11,210 nucleotides of DNA. Source: Candidatus Shapirobacteria bacterium (GTDB lineage: Bacteria > Patescibacteriota > Microgenomatia > UBA12405 > JAUWLS01). The stretch spans positions 1-11,210 of the forward strand of contig DAOUWE010000008.1 in NCBI GenBank assembly GCA_030667285.1, written 5' to 3'. A program made the translations under genes and the position numbers. Below, piece by piece: positions 1-5,652 of the stretch. Numbering within the stretch: position 1 is the stretch's first letter; every line of letters begins with the position of its first letter. Below the pieces are notes generated by a model. It saw nothing but the letters and a program-made list of their open reading frames with translations, did no database searches and was not told where the DNA came from.

Positions 1-1007
1 CCAAGAATTCCTTGATAGTGAGCAAGCTTGATCCAAGAACTGTCTTTTTTGACATAAAGGTCAAAACTGTCATCTTGAGAACCATCTAAGTGATGGAGTT
101 CAAGCTGGACAGCATATTGGTCGCCGGCGTGCATGGTGAAATAGGCTTCTTCAAAACCCTCTTCACAACCGTCACCGGGACCCATTAGTAGGCGAAAAGT
201 GCCATCGTCTGAGCCACCGCCATAGTTAGAACCAGTGTAGGGTACGCCCTCTTGGTTACTACTCCAACCAGTAAAGGCATGTGCAGCATCATCAGGAGTT
301 CCGATGTTGTATTCCTCAAGCAATCCCCCATCGACCTCACAACGAGCAAAACCTGTTAACTCGCCATCGAGAGAAGGAGCTCCGCCAACGATTTGTTGGG
401 CGTAGATTTCGATGTCAAAGGACATACGATCTCCTTGAGCCCAGTTATCGGTAGTGCTATCTAAATGGTAGCTCTGATCAACAGCCATTTGCTCATTGGG
501 ATCCAGTCTTCCCAGATAGATCCATTGTTCATGAACAGGAACTCCAACCATGTCCGGACAGAGGTCGAGAACGTAACCATCGTTTTCGTGGATAAGAACT
601 TGACCATTTATTTCCATGTCATAGTGAATCATTCCTCCAAAACAATTCTCGCTTGCCTCGCCTTCCGGTTCGGGATTTAGATTGTCGATATAAGAGAAGC
701 CGGTTAGTCTTTTCCATATATCGGCTTCGTTTCGGCCGTCGTTAGTGACCACCATCTGCATGTAGTGAGTGGTGGACGGTTTCATGTCGTCCACGGTGTA
801 GGACTCGGACCAGGGTTGGCCCTCAGCGGCAGAAACAGAAATTTTAATGGTACCGGCGTCAAAGGTATTGTCACCTAAAACTTCGGTATCGGAAAACCAA
901 GCTCCGGATTTGCTGACTCCGTAGGCGGAAACGGCGATCAATCCGAGTACAAAAAAACTTCTTATGATTTTTTTTCCATCAAAGGTGGATTTCATTTTGT
1001 TCAACAT
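1..1007 (-). CDS. TasA/CalY-like secreted protein with SipW-type signal peptide (partial, 3' end cut by window edge)
   Basis: Open from an ATG at 1007 to the window edge with no stop: 335 codons, C-terminus missing. The N-terminus has Lys/Arg, then a hydrophobic stretch (about residues 17-30), then GAWFSDTE (35-42) and NTFDAGT (47-53). This is the arrangement of signal peptides processed by SipW-type signal peptidases, which precede TasA/CalY (camelysin) family fibre and surface proteins. The rest looks like secreted beta-rich domain sequence: a first part to about residue 205, then a Gly/Asp-rich part from about 235. Cys122, 150, 223 and 281 could form disulfides outside the cell. A purine stretch GAAAGGGG lies 10 bases before the ATG, one of the few Shine-Dalgarno-like signals in the window. 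A second in-frame ATG (codon 5) is possible. A fibre or surface-layer role is inferred from the family; no protease active site is seen. Confidence 0.75.
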   Translation of the reverse strand, partial: MLNKMKSTFDGKKIIRSFFVLGLIAVSAYGVSKSGAWFSDTEVLGDNTFDAGTIKISVSAAEGQPWSESYTVDDMKPSTTHYMQMVVTNDGRNEADIWKRLTGFSYIDNLNPEPEGEASENCFGGMIHYDMEINGQVLIHENDGYVLDLCPDMVGVPVHEQWIYLGRLDPNEQMAVDQSYHLDSTTDNWAQGDRMSFDIEIYAQQIVGGAPSLDGELTGFARCEVDGGLLEEYNIGTPDDAAHAFTGWSSNQEGVPYTGSNYGGGSDDGTFRLLMGPGDGCEEGFEEAYFTMHAGDQYAVQLELHHLDGSQDDSFDLYVKKDSSWIKLAHYQGIL

Positions 1008-1038
1008 TTATTTTTTACCCCTTTCGAGAAAATAATAA

Positions 1039-1137
1039 TTAGTGAAATGTCGGAACGACGGCAATGATGGTCAGGAGGCCGGTTATAAGGACTATCCAGT
1101 TCTTAATTTTTTTGTAAGGTCTGTGAGTGATACTCAT
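1039..1137 (-). CDS. Candidate 32-residue single-helix membrane peptide
   Basis: A short ORF from an ATG at 1137 to TAA at 1039-1041. Its composition is that of a real membrane miniprotein: a basic first half (MSITHRPYKKIKNW) followed by about 15 hydrophobic residues (IVLITGLLTIIAVVP). It starts about 18 bases after the predicted transcription start of the promoter at 1162-1190 and ends 31 bases before the TasA-like gene, so the two would be co-transcribed. No Shine-Dalgarno sequence precedes it. I do not recognise it. It could be a leader peptide, a small partner of the SipW-type exported protein, or a chance frame; the charge pattern and position are the only support. Confidence 0.4.
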   Translation of the reverse strand: MSITHRPYKKIKNWIVLITGLLTIIAVVPTFH

Positions 1138-1161
1138 TTGTTAATTGGTGTTATGCCCTTT

Positions 1162-1190
1162 TTTATAATTTGCATAAAAGAGCCAGTAAA
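1162..1190 (-). promoter_or_regulatory. Predicted sigma70-type promoter for the 32-aa peptide and TasA-like gene
   Basis: On the minus strand TTTACT (1190-1185) is followed after 17 bases by TATAAA (1167-1162). Transcription would start near 1155. The -35 abuts the T tract of the terminator at 1188-1214, so a new transcription unit begins directly where the upstream one ends. Confidence 0.45.
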
Positions 1191-1214
1191 ACAAAAACAA
1201 CCCCCCGAAGGGGG
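1188..1214 (-). terminator. Rho-independent terminator with UUCG tetraloop
   Basis: On the minus strand a 5-bp C/G stem (CCCCC-TTCG-GGGGG, 1202-1214 with the sixth G in the loop) is followed by TTGTTTTTGTTTT. The C(UUCG)G loop is exceptionally stable. It would end any transcript coming from the right, as a backup to the terminator at 1261-1287. Confidence 0.8.
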
Positions 1215-1260
1215 CTATCTTCGTGATGGCTCCTCTAATTCGTTTTTAAATTTTGGGCAG

Positions 1261-1287
1261 AAAAAAAGCCCCTCGTGTGGAAGGGGC
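1261..1287 (-). terminator. Strong Rho-independent terminator of the small RNA
   Basis: On the minus strand GCCCCT (1287-1282) pairs with AGGGGC (1273-1268) across an 8-base loop, followed immediately by seven T residues (1267-1261). Confidence 0.9.
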
Positions 1288-1365
1288 GTTGGTAGTTAGC
1301 TGACAGTCAGGGTTTGTGTTCTTCTTCTTTGGTTTTAGACTCATAGTTATGGGTTGGCTAACTAC
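1261..1365 (-). ncRNA. Candidate ~105-nt structured small RNA with own promoter and terminator
   Basis: The predicted start is near 1365, 6 bases after the -10 box, and the 3' end is at the T run of the terminator (1261-1267). The 5' end GTAGTTAGC (1365-1357) is exactly complementary to GCTAACTAC (1300-1292), giving a 9-bp closing stem. It encloses an A-rich, apparently unpaired centre (about 1310-1345) and a small CTGA/TCAG hairpin that touches the 3' strand of the stem. The terminator hairpin follows 4 bases later. A 32-codon ATG frame inside runs through the terminator and has no ribosome site, so coding is unlikely. I do not recognise the family; it does not look like tmRNA, SRP RNA or RNase P RNA. 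Confidence 0.6.
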
Positions 1366-1370
1366 TTTTC

Positions 1371-1400
1371 ATGATAGGTCAGGTGATTATCCCTTGTCAA
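1371..1400 (-). promoter_or_regulatory. Predicted sigma70 promoter of the minus-strand small RNA
   Basis: On the minus strand there is a perfect TTGACA (1400-1395), an 18-base spacer and TATCAT (1376-1371, 5 of 6 to consensus). It is the best -35/-10 pair I found in the window. The -35 is shared, on opposite strands, with the plus-strand promoter at 1394-1423. Confidence 0.65.
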
Positions 1401-1423
1401 GTCCCCATTTGAATGTGTATATT
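1394..1423 (+). promoter_or_regulatory. Predicted sigma70 promoter of the plus-strand RNA
   Basis: TTGTCA (1394-1399, 5 of 6), an 18-base spacer and TATATT (1418-1423, 5 of 6). Transcription would start near 1430. The 7-base sequence TTGTCAA serves as -35 in both directions, so RNA polymerase could hardly occupy both promoters at once. Confidence 0.5.
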
Positions 1424-1429
1424 GATTGT

Positions 1430-1658
1430 TGTGGAGATCTTAAGAAAAATGATAGAAAGACCGAAAATTGAAAAGTGCGAATGCGAAGCCTTTTGTTGTG
1501 TGGGGACAACAAATTCACCCGAGATACCCAAGATACCCTGGGTGATCATGGCCAGACAGCCGGATAGAAGCGATGCACGACTTTCTCTGGCTTCGATGGA
1601 AGATTGTCCGATACGGAAAAACGGAAAAGGACCAACTAGTCTCGGTTGAGGTTTTTTT
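1430..1658 (+). ncRNA. Candidate ~230-nt structured RNA, divergent to the small RNA
   Basis: Four strong helices nest without conflict. They are 1459-1464 with 1642-1647 (6 bp, closing); 1484-1490 with 1589-1595 (CGAAGCC/GGCTTCG); 1492-1499 with 1506-1513 (8-bp hairpin); and 1515-1520 with 1540-1545 (TCACCC/GGGTGA). Weaker hairpins occur at 1549-1562 and 1607-1617. Pairs 1459/1647 and 1549/1562 are G-T on this strand but would be C-A on the other, favouring plus-strand transcription. The sequence ends in seven T residues (1652-1658). The last 23 bases are antisense to the vanZ end. Alternative: a plus frame from ATG 1449 to TGA 1647-1649 would give a 66-residue Cys-rich protein, with GGAG 12 bases upstream. 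An equally open frame on the opposite strand argues against relying on that. RNA family unknown. Confidence 0.5.
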
Positions 1659-2028
1659 GGCCTGTTTTGCGAATTATTAGGAAGTAAAAACCAAGACCGA
1701 TAACGATACCTAAAAGGTCGATAAAAACGTCCGAAAAACGTCCGGTGCGACCGGGAACTAAATACTGATGCAATTCGTCGGAAAAAGCGTAAATCAGAGA
1801 GAGGGCGGAAGCTGAGACGAGTGGTTTTTTGTTTATTTTGGTTTTGATAAAAGAAAAAAGACTTAGAAGGAATAAGATGGTGTATTCAATGATGTGCAGG
1901 GTTTTGAAGAAGAAAAAGCGCTGGGTTCTGGTGCCGGAGATGCCGGTGGTTTGACGGTGAGATAGGTAAAAAATAAAGGCCATCCAAAAGAGAGTGGGGA
2001 GCCAGGGAAGGATTTTAGTTTTCTTCAT
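1636..2028 (-). CDS. VanZ-like integral membrane protein
   Basis: 130 residues from ATG at 2028. The frame is open further upstream, but that part is low-complexity sequence lying inside the neighbouring gene in another frame, so the start MKKTKILPW is preferred. About four hydrophobic segments are visible. The family signature is clear: a histidine-containing segment before helix 2 (KTLHIIEY), then SDELHQYLVPGRTGRFSDV and a following D-LG. This matches the VanZ-like family, named after the teicoplanin-resistance accessory protein; most members have no known function. Its ATG lies 14 bases inside the end of the upstream surface-protein gene, indicating translational coupling. No terminator follows on this strand before 1287, so its transcript would run antisense through the plus-strand RNA. 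Confidence 0.8.
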   Translation of the reverse strand: MKKTKILPWLPTLFWMAFIFYLSHRQTTGISGTRTQRFFFFKTLHIIEYTILFLLSLFSFIKTKINKKPLVSASALSLIYAFSDELHQYLVPGRTGRFSDVFIDLLGIVIGLGFYFLIIRKTGQKNLNRD

Positions 2029-2959
2029 CTTGTTTAATGGTATAGCTTTTGTCTTTTTTTGAAAAGCGGTTGATGATTTTGGGCAGACCGGTGCCGGCGA
2101 AAAGTAAACTGAAACCAGCGAAGATAATGCCGTAAGGAAGGTAGTCGACGAGTGGTCTTTTTTCTTTGGGAGGCGATTCTTCGTCCAGGGAAGAATTTTC
2201 TTGAGAAGAGCCGAGGACGAGGTCGGATGGGTCTGGGGTGGGATACTCTTCTTCGACGGTGGGAATGGGAGTGGGAGATTGGGTTGGGGTCGGGGTTTTG
2301 GTGATGGTGGGAGTGGGGCTGGCGGGGGGAGTCGGAGTGCTAGTCGGGGCGGGAGTATCGGTTGGAGTTGGGGTATCGACAGGTGTTTCGGTGGGTGTAG
2401 CGGGTTCGGGTTCGGGTTCGGTGGGAGTTGGATCTGCCGGGTTAATTGAAATCTGCAATAAATCGCTGTCTTGATTTTTTTCAGTTGAAAGAGACCGCAG
2501 TCGAAGTGACAGATGGTACTCGCCAACAGATTCTTCGTTTTTTACTCGAGCCTGAAGAGTTCCAGAAAAGTTACCGGCTTGGTCGGTAGAGATGGTGGGA
2601 AAATCTAACCAAGGGCTAGTATCTGAAAGCCAAGTGTCGGAATTTTGGTTGTATGTTTGGCCCTTATTCAAGGCGTTTTCTTCTTGGCCGAGCCTGGCTT
2701 TTGTGTAATATTGCGTGTTGGAATCAAAAGCTTGAATATCGAAAGTAAGAATAAAGCTCTCCCCTATTTTTGCACTTTCAGGGGCGCTGATTGATATTTC
2801 GGGTTTGGGAGTTGGAGTCATGGTTGGAGTGGCAGTCGGGGTGAGGGTTGGAGTGGCAGTGGGTGTTTGGGTAACGGCAGGAGTAGCAGTGGGAGTGGTG
2901 GCGTGGGCGGGAGAGGGAAGGAAAAGAAAAAGGAGAAAGAGGAGAGTAATGAAATTCAT
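2015..2959 (-). CDS. Secreted, membrane-anchored surface protein with Pro/Thr-rich linkers
   Basis: 314 residues. A signal peptide occupies residues 1-20, with cleavage probably after AHA. A Thr/Pro repeat follows at 21-53, then a compact domain at 54-175 rich in alternating hydrophobic residues, probably an Ig-like beta sandwich. A long Pro/Thr/Glu linker spans 176-240, and a C-terminal membrane helix spans about 273-293 with a basic, Lys-rich cytoplasmic tail. The layout is that of a domain held off the membrane by a stiff, possibly glycosylated stalk. No catalytic motif is visible and I assign no function. It starts 12 bases after the preceding gene. It has no Shine-Dalgarno sequence but does have an extended -10-like TGATATTCT six bases before the ATG. 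Its end overlaps the VanZ-like gene. Confidence 0.75.
   Translation of the reverse strand: MNFITLLFLLFLFLPSPAHATTPTATPAVTQTPTATPTLTPTATPTMTPTPKPEISISAPESAKIGESFILTFDIQAFDSNTQYYTKARLGQEENALNKGQTYNQNSDTWLSDTSPWLDFPTISTDQAGNFSGTLQARVKNEESVGEYHLSLRLRSLSTEKNQDSDLLQISINPADPTPTEPEPEPATPTETPVDTPTPTDTPAPTSTPTPPASPTPTITKTPTPTQSPTPIPTVEEEYPTPDPSDLVLGSSQENSSLDEESPPKEKRPLVDYLPYGIIFAGFSLLFAGTGLPKIINRFSKKDKSYTIKQDEEN
2240..2434 (-). repeat. Pro/Thr codon repeat (long linker), G-rich on the plus strand
   Basis: Degenerate ACN-CCN repeats encode residues 176-240 of the surface protein. The plus (template) strand carries six or more GGG/GGGG runs between 2261 and 2295 with loops of 2-5 bases, which fits the canonical G-quadruplex pattern. 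Confidence 0.75.
2801..2899 (-). repeat. Thr/Pro codon repeat (short linker)
   Basis: Degenerate TPTATP-type codon repeats encode residues 21-53 of the surface protein, directly after the signal peptide. G runs on the plus strand are shorter than in the long linker. Confidence 0.7.
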
Positions 2960-2965
2960 TACAAA

Positions 2966-2974
2966 AGAATATCA
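2966..2974 (-). promoter_or_regulatory. Possible extended -10 element giving a leaderless surface-protein mRNA
   Basis: Minus strand TGATATTCT (2974-2966) lies six bases before the ATG at 2959; its TGA is also the stop codon of the previous gene. No -35 is seen. Start-site spacing would put +1 at the ATG. Confidence 0.3.
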
Positions 2975-3328
2975 TTTTGAAAAGGAATCGAGGACGACCA
3001 GGGCAAAGTTGGATATTTCTTGATTATGTTTTTTTCTTTCTTCTAAGGTGAGAGTGGCGTATTTTTCATTTTGGCTTTTTTCAAAAAGATCTTTTGTTTT
3101 TTTTCTTACTGGCTCAGGTAAATGCTCAAGGATTGCCCAAGTATGCATAATTACGAAGGACATGGCATTACCTTTCAACTGGCTTTCTTTCAAGGCTTGA
3201 TACGCCATCTTTCCTTCTTCTTGAAAGATCTTTTTTTCGAGTTTTTTCCATTCACCTCGCTCTGCAGTTTCGAGTTCTAGAGGTTGATCGGTTATTTCTT
3301 CTTCGCCGGGATAGAGAATTTGGGGCAT
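2972..3328 (-). CDS. Hypothetical helical protein, 118 aa
   Basis: I do not recognise this protein. It is predicted soluble and mostly helical: an acidic N-terminus (about 1-25), then charged helices rich in Lys and Glu, with a more hydrophobic segment around residues 55-70 (SFVIMHTWAILEHL). No signal peptide or catalytic motif is visible. It ends in TGA, evidence that UGA is a stop codon here. No Shine-Dalgarno sequence precedes the ATG. The 18 codons upstream back to a TAA at 3383 are open in the same frame as the 65-aa ORF at 3383-3580, so this may be the second half of one interrupted gene (see findings). Confidence 0.6.
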   Translation of the reverse strand: MPQILYPGEEEITDQPLELETAERGEWKKLEKKIFQEEGKMAYQALKESQLKGNAMSFVIMHTWAILEHLPEPVRKKTKDLFEKSQNEKYATLTLEERKKHNQEISNFALVVLDSFSK

Positions 3329-3382
3329 ACGAGGATAGCGGCTAATTTTTCTTAAAAAATGGAGGGTTTCTTCCCTTTTTTC

Positions 3383-3580
3383 TTACGGCACATGACCAAG
3401 ATCCATTTGGGTTGGTAAAGAGGGTGGATCGGTTTGTTTTATAACTTTTAAGCCAAAGCTTTCTAGGGTTGCGACCATTTTTTCATTATCGGTTAGGAGA
3501 GGAGGAGGATCGAGACGGTATATCCCATTGCTCCTTTCGGAAGTGAGGGGTTGGATTGGTGTTGTTAGGGTTTCCGGCAT
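3383..3580 (-). CDS. Hypothetical 65-aa protein, or 5' part of an interrupted gene
   Basis: Begins two bases after the stop of the C39-like peptidase gene, so it is probably translated by re-initiation. It has a Pro-rich N-terminus, a stretch that looks like a folded segment (DNEKMVATLESFGLKVI, about residues 31-47) and another Pro-rich tail ending HVP. No homology is recognised. It shares its reading phase with the 118-aa ORF downstream, and only the TAA at 3383-3385 separates the two. Confidence 0.5.
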   Translation of the reverse strand: MPETLTTPIQPLTSERSNGIYRLDPPPLLTDNEKMVATLESFGLKVIKQTDPPSLPTQMDLGHVP

Positions 3581-3582
3581 AG

Positions 3583-4770
3583 TTAGGGTTTGAAAATGCG
3601 CATACTGTTAATACTACCGACAGAATAATGATCAGTGAGGGGAATATCGGGTCCATACCAAGGATCGTTCATGATGTAATTTCCGCCGGAACCTGATTTA
3701 AGAACGACAAAATGACCGTCCCCTCCGATATTAAGATGAACAATAACAGGACGATCGGCGGCTAGTTCAGAGTCGATCATGTCGGAATTGTAATAGTTGT
3801 AACGGTGATAATTGTATCCGGGTGGAGCAGGCGGAGTGCTCATGTAGGCAGTATTGAGGACGAAAAAACTAGGATTTTGGGCTATGGAAGGTGGATCTTT
3901 AGAATGGCCATGTTTTTGCCAAATCATGGCCACGCTACTAATCAAACAGCCAACGGCACCAATGGTGTCTGTGTCGTCTGTAGAATTACCTATAATTTGA
4001 TTACACCAACGAGAGTCACGCTGGCTCCAAAACCAACCGTCAGGTTGAGACTGAGGAGAACCTAAACAGATATCGCCACCTTGAGAACTGGCGAATCTTT
4101 TTAAAGAGGCTAGTTCGGCTTGAGCCTGAGCCAAGAGGGATTGGTAGGTTTTTTCATCATTTTGGGTGGTGATTAGAAGCTGGTTTTTAGATGCTTTTTG
4201 ATTAGCGAGATTGATTTTTTGTTGGGCTAATGTTTGATTGAGGACTTCGAGTTCTTGTTGTTTTTCTTCTTTTTTTTGCTTTTGAAGATCATGGTTCATC
4301 CTGATCTCTTCCATGGCCAGCAAGGTTTCTCGGTCGTTTAGTTGAAGAGTGTGATAGTACTTAAATTTTTGCAAAGAATCGTTGAAGTCTTTGCCGGAAA
4401 GAAACCAGAGAACAGGAGTTTTTTTGTGGAGCTTGTAGCTTTGAGCAACACGAGTCAGAAAAGTGGCTGAAATTTGATCAAGGTTAAGATCGAGGACCGA
4501 TATTTTTTCGGAAAGATCAAGAATTTCTACCTCGAGAGTTCGGATTTGAAGTTCGGTTTGTTTAATTTGATATTCGGTAAGGGAAACCTGAGAGTCAAGA
4601 TAGGCGATTTGGTTTTTTAGAGTGTTTTTGGTTTGGCTTAGTTCTTTAAGTTTTTCTTGCAGTTCGGCTATTTCTTTATTTAAGTCGTCTTGGGTTTGAG
4701 ATCTAGTGACAGGAACAAATAAAAGTGACAAGAAAAGAAAAGCGATTAAAAAAATGGTTATTTTTTTCAT
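3583..4770 (-). CDS. Secreted coiled-coil protein with C39-like cysteine peptidase domain, probable FtsEX-linked cell-wall hydrolase
   Basis: 395 residues. Signal peptide 1-24; long coiled coils at about 28-100 and 150-225, separated by a segment (about 105-148) with an SGKDFNDSL stretch like the one in PcsB/EnvC-type proteins. A C-terminal papain-like domain of the Peptidase_C39_2 type covers about 245-395: likely catalytic Cys275 (GAVGCLISSVAM), His353 (DGHFVVL) and Asn368/Asp369 (MNDPW). It starts 9 bases after ftsX, with a weak AAAGAG before the ATG. Known biology: FtsEX uses its outer loop to bind and activate a coiled-coil partner, namely EnvC (degenerate M23) in E. coli, PcsB (CHAP) in streptococci and RipC (NlpC/P60) in mycobacteria. 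By position and architecture this is the partner here, with a C39-like domain in the effector slot. Substrate (peptide cross-links or another target) is inferred. Confidence 0.8.
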   Translation of the reverse strand: MKKITIFLIAFLFLSLLFVPVTRSQTQDDLNKEIAELQEKLKELSQTKNTLKNQIAYLDSQVSLTEYQIKQTELQIRTLEVEILDLSEKISVLDLNLDQISATFLTRVAQSYKLHKKTPVLWFLSGKDFNDSLQKFKYYHTLQLNDRETLLAMEEIRMNHDLQKQKKEEKQQELEVLNQTLAQQKINLANQKASKNQLLITTQNDEKTYQSLLAQAQAELASLKRFASSQGGDICLGSPQSQPDGWFWSQRDSRWCNQIIGNSTDDTDTIGAVGCLISSVAMIWQKHGHSKDPPSIAQNPSFFVLNTAYMSTPPAPPGYNYHRYNYYNSDMIDSELAADRPVIVHLNIGGDGHFVVLKSGSGGNYIMNDPWYGPDIPLTDHYSVGSINSMRIFKP

Positions 4771-4779
4771 AGGGACTCT

Positions 4780-5652
4780 TTAGTATTTTAGATGGCGTTT
4801 AACGGCCAGCCAAGAACCAAAGAAGCCAAGGAAAAACCCGAAGAGGGCTTCTGCCCCAAGAATTAGGAGATAAACCCGGTAACCATCGGGCAAAAAGCTT
4901 ATTTCCCCAAAAAATTGAGCCACTTGGTCTTTGAAATAAAGGGCGGTAGCAAAGGCCACTGCCCAACCGACTAAAGCACCAAAGACACCATAAAAGGAGC
5001 CTTCTGCTAAAAATGCTTTTTTGACATAGAACTTGGAGGCACCAAGAAGACGGGTGACGTTTATTTCTTGTTTTTTAAGGGTGATTTTCATGCCAATGAC
5101 GATAAGAACAACAAAAAACGAGATAAGAGAAATGGCAGTAACGGCAACCAAACCGGCTTTTTTGATAATGTTGGACCATTTTATGATGGACTGAACAAGG
5201 TCGCGTTGATAAACCAGTTCGTCTATATATTGTTCTTTGCCGACCAAGGACTGAGCAATGGTATCCAGGTCTTTGGGATTATTGGCAGAAATTTCCAGAG
5301 AAGCGGGCAAAATACTACTGGTAACCATTTCTAAAAGAAGAGGGTTGTCTTTATTTTGTTCCCGGTATATACCAAGAGCTTCTTCTTTGCTAATGTAAAC
5401 AATCTCTTTCACTTCCGACCGAGAAGATATTTCATCCCTGAAACCGTAAAGGTTTTCTTGACTCAGATTGTCTTTTAAAAAGATGGTGATTTCCGGTTTG
5501 GATTCGAAATAATCAAGGGTGGATGAGATGCCGATAACCAAAAGAGAGAAAAAAGTGAGGAGAATGAAGTTGGTGGTCATGATAGATATAGCGGCTAGGC
5601 TTTGAAAAGGAGAGCGACGAATATGATGCCAAGCGGTAGAAAAGGTGTTCAT
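4780..5652 (-). CDS. ftsX: Cell-division ABC transporter permease-like protein FtsX
   Basis: 290 residues, usual for the family. A short cytoplasmic N-terminus with the typical AWHHIRRSP start leads into TM1 (about 20-44). An extracellular loop (about 46-160) follows, with the FtsX motifs EITIFLKDNLSQE and a later PASLEI. TM2 (166-190), TM3 (218-240) and TM4 (258-283) follow, with the conserved cytoplasmic segment LKKQEINVTRLLGAS between TM2 and TM3. FtsX does not transport; it passes the ATPase cycle of FtsE to a cell-wall hydrolase bound to its outer loop. The ATG overlaps the ftsE stop as ATGA, the usual coupling in this pair, and the probable effector gene follows 9 bases downstream. Confidence 0.93.
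   Translation of the reverse strand: MNTFSTAWHHIRRSPFQSLAAISIMTTNFILLTFFSLLVIGISSTLDYFESKPEITIFLKDNLSQENLYGFRDEISSRSEVKEIVYISKEEALGIYREQNKDNPLLLEMVTSSILPASLEISANNPKDLDTIAQSLVGKEQYIDELVYQRDLVQSIIKWSNIIKKAGLVAVTAISLISFFVVLIVIGMKITLKKQEINVTRLLGASKFYVKKAFLAEGSFYGVFGALVGWAVAFATALYFKDQVAQFFGEISFLPDGYRVYLLILGAEALFGFFLGFFGSWLAVKRHLKY

Noticed and set aside
1164..1169. Perfect TATAAT on the plus strand
   Set aside because: No usable -35 at 16-18 bases upstream and no gene or RNA structure downstream on that strand; the overlapping minus-strand TATAAA with a spaced -35 fits the context.
1135..1175. 13-codon minus-strand ORF overlapping the 32-aa peptide start as ATGA
   Set aside because: Its ATG lies upstream of the -10 box of the predicted promoter, so it would not be in the transcript.
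1413..1649. Plus-strand ORF of 78 codons (and an open minus-strand frame over the same bases)
   Set aside because: Both strands are open, the first ATG lies before the predicted transcription start, and the nested helices explain the sequence better as RNA. The 66-aa version from ATG 1449 is kept only as an alternative.
1261..1658. tmRNA, RNase P RNA, SRP RNA or group II intron
   Set aside because: None of their conserved core sequences that I know (tRNA-like ends and tag peptide, GAGGAAAGUCC, the SRP hairpin loop, domain V) is present on either strand.
2201..2474. Two plus-strand Gly/Val-rich ORFs, and long frames extending upstream of vanZ
   Set aside because: They are the antisense or shifted readings of the Pro/Thr codon repeat; the low-complexity repeat keeps other frames open.
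2240..2899. CRISPR-like repetitive stretches
   Set aside because: The repeats are short degenerate codon repeats inside one reading frame with no spacers.
2972..2974. UGA recoding (code 25/4)
   Set aside because: TGA ends the 118-aa gene, ftsE and the cyclophilin lipoprotein at natural protein ends, and an RF2 gene is present.
3351..3381. GGG/CCC hairpin flanked by A and T runs between the two hypothetical ORFs
   Set aside because: Only 3-4 GC pairs with mismatches; too weak to call a terminator.
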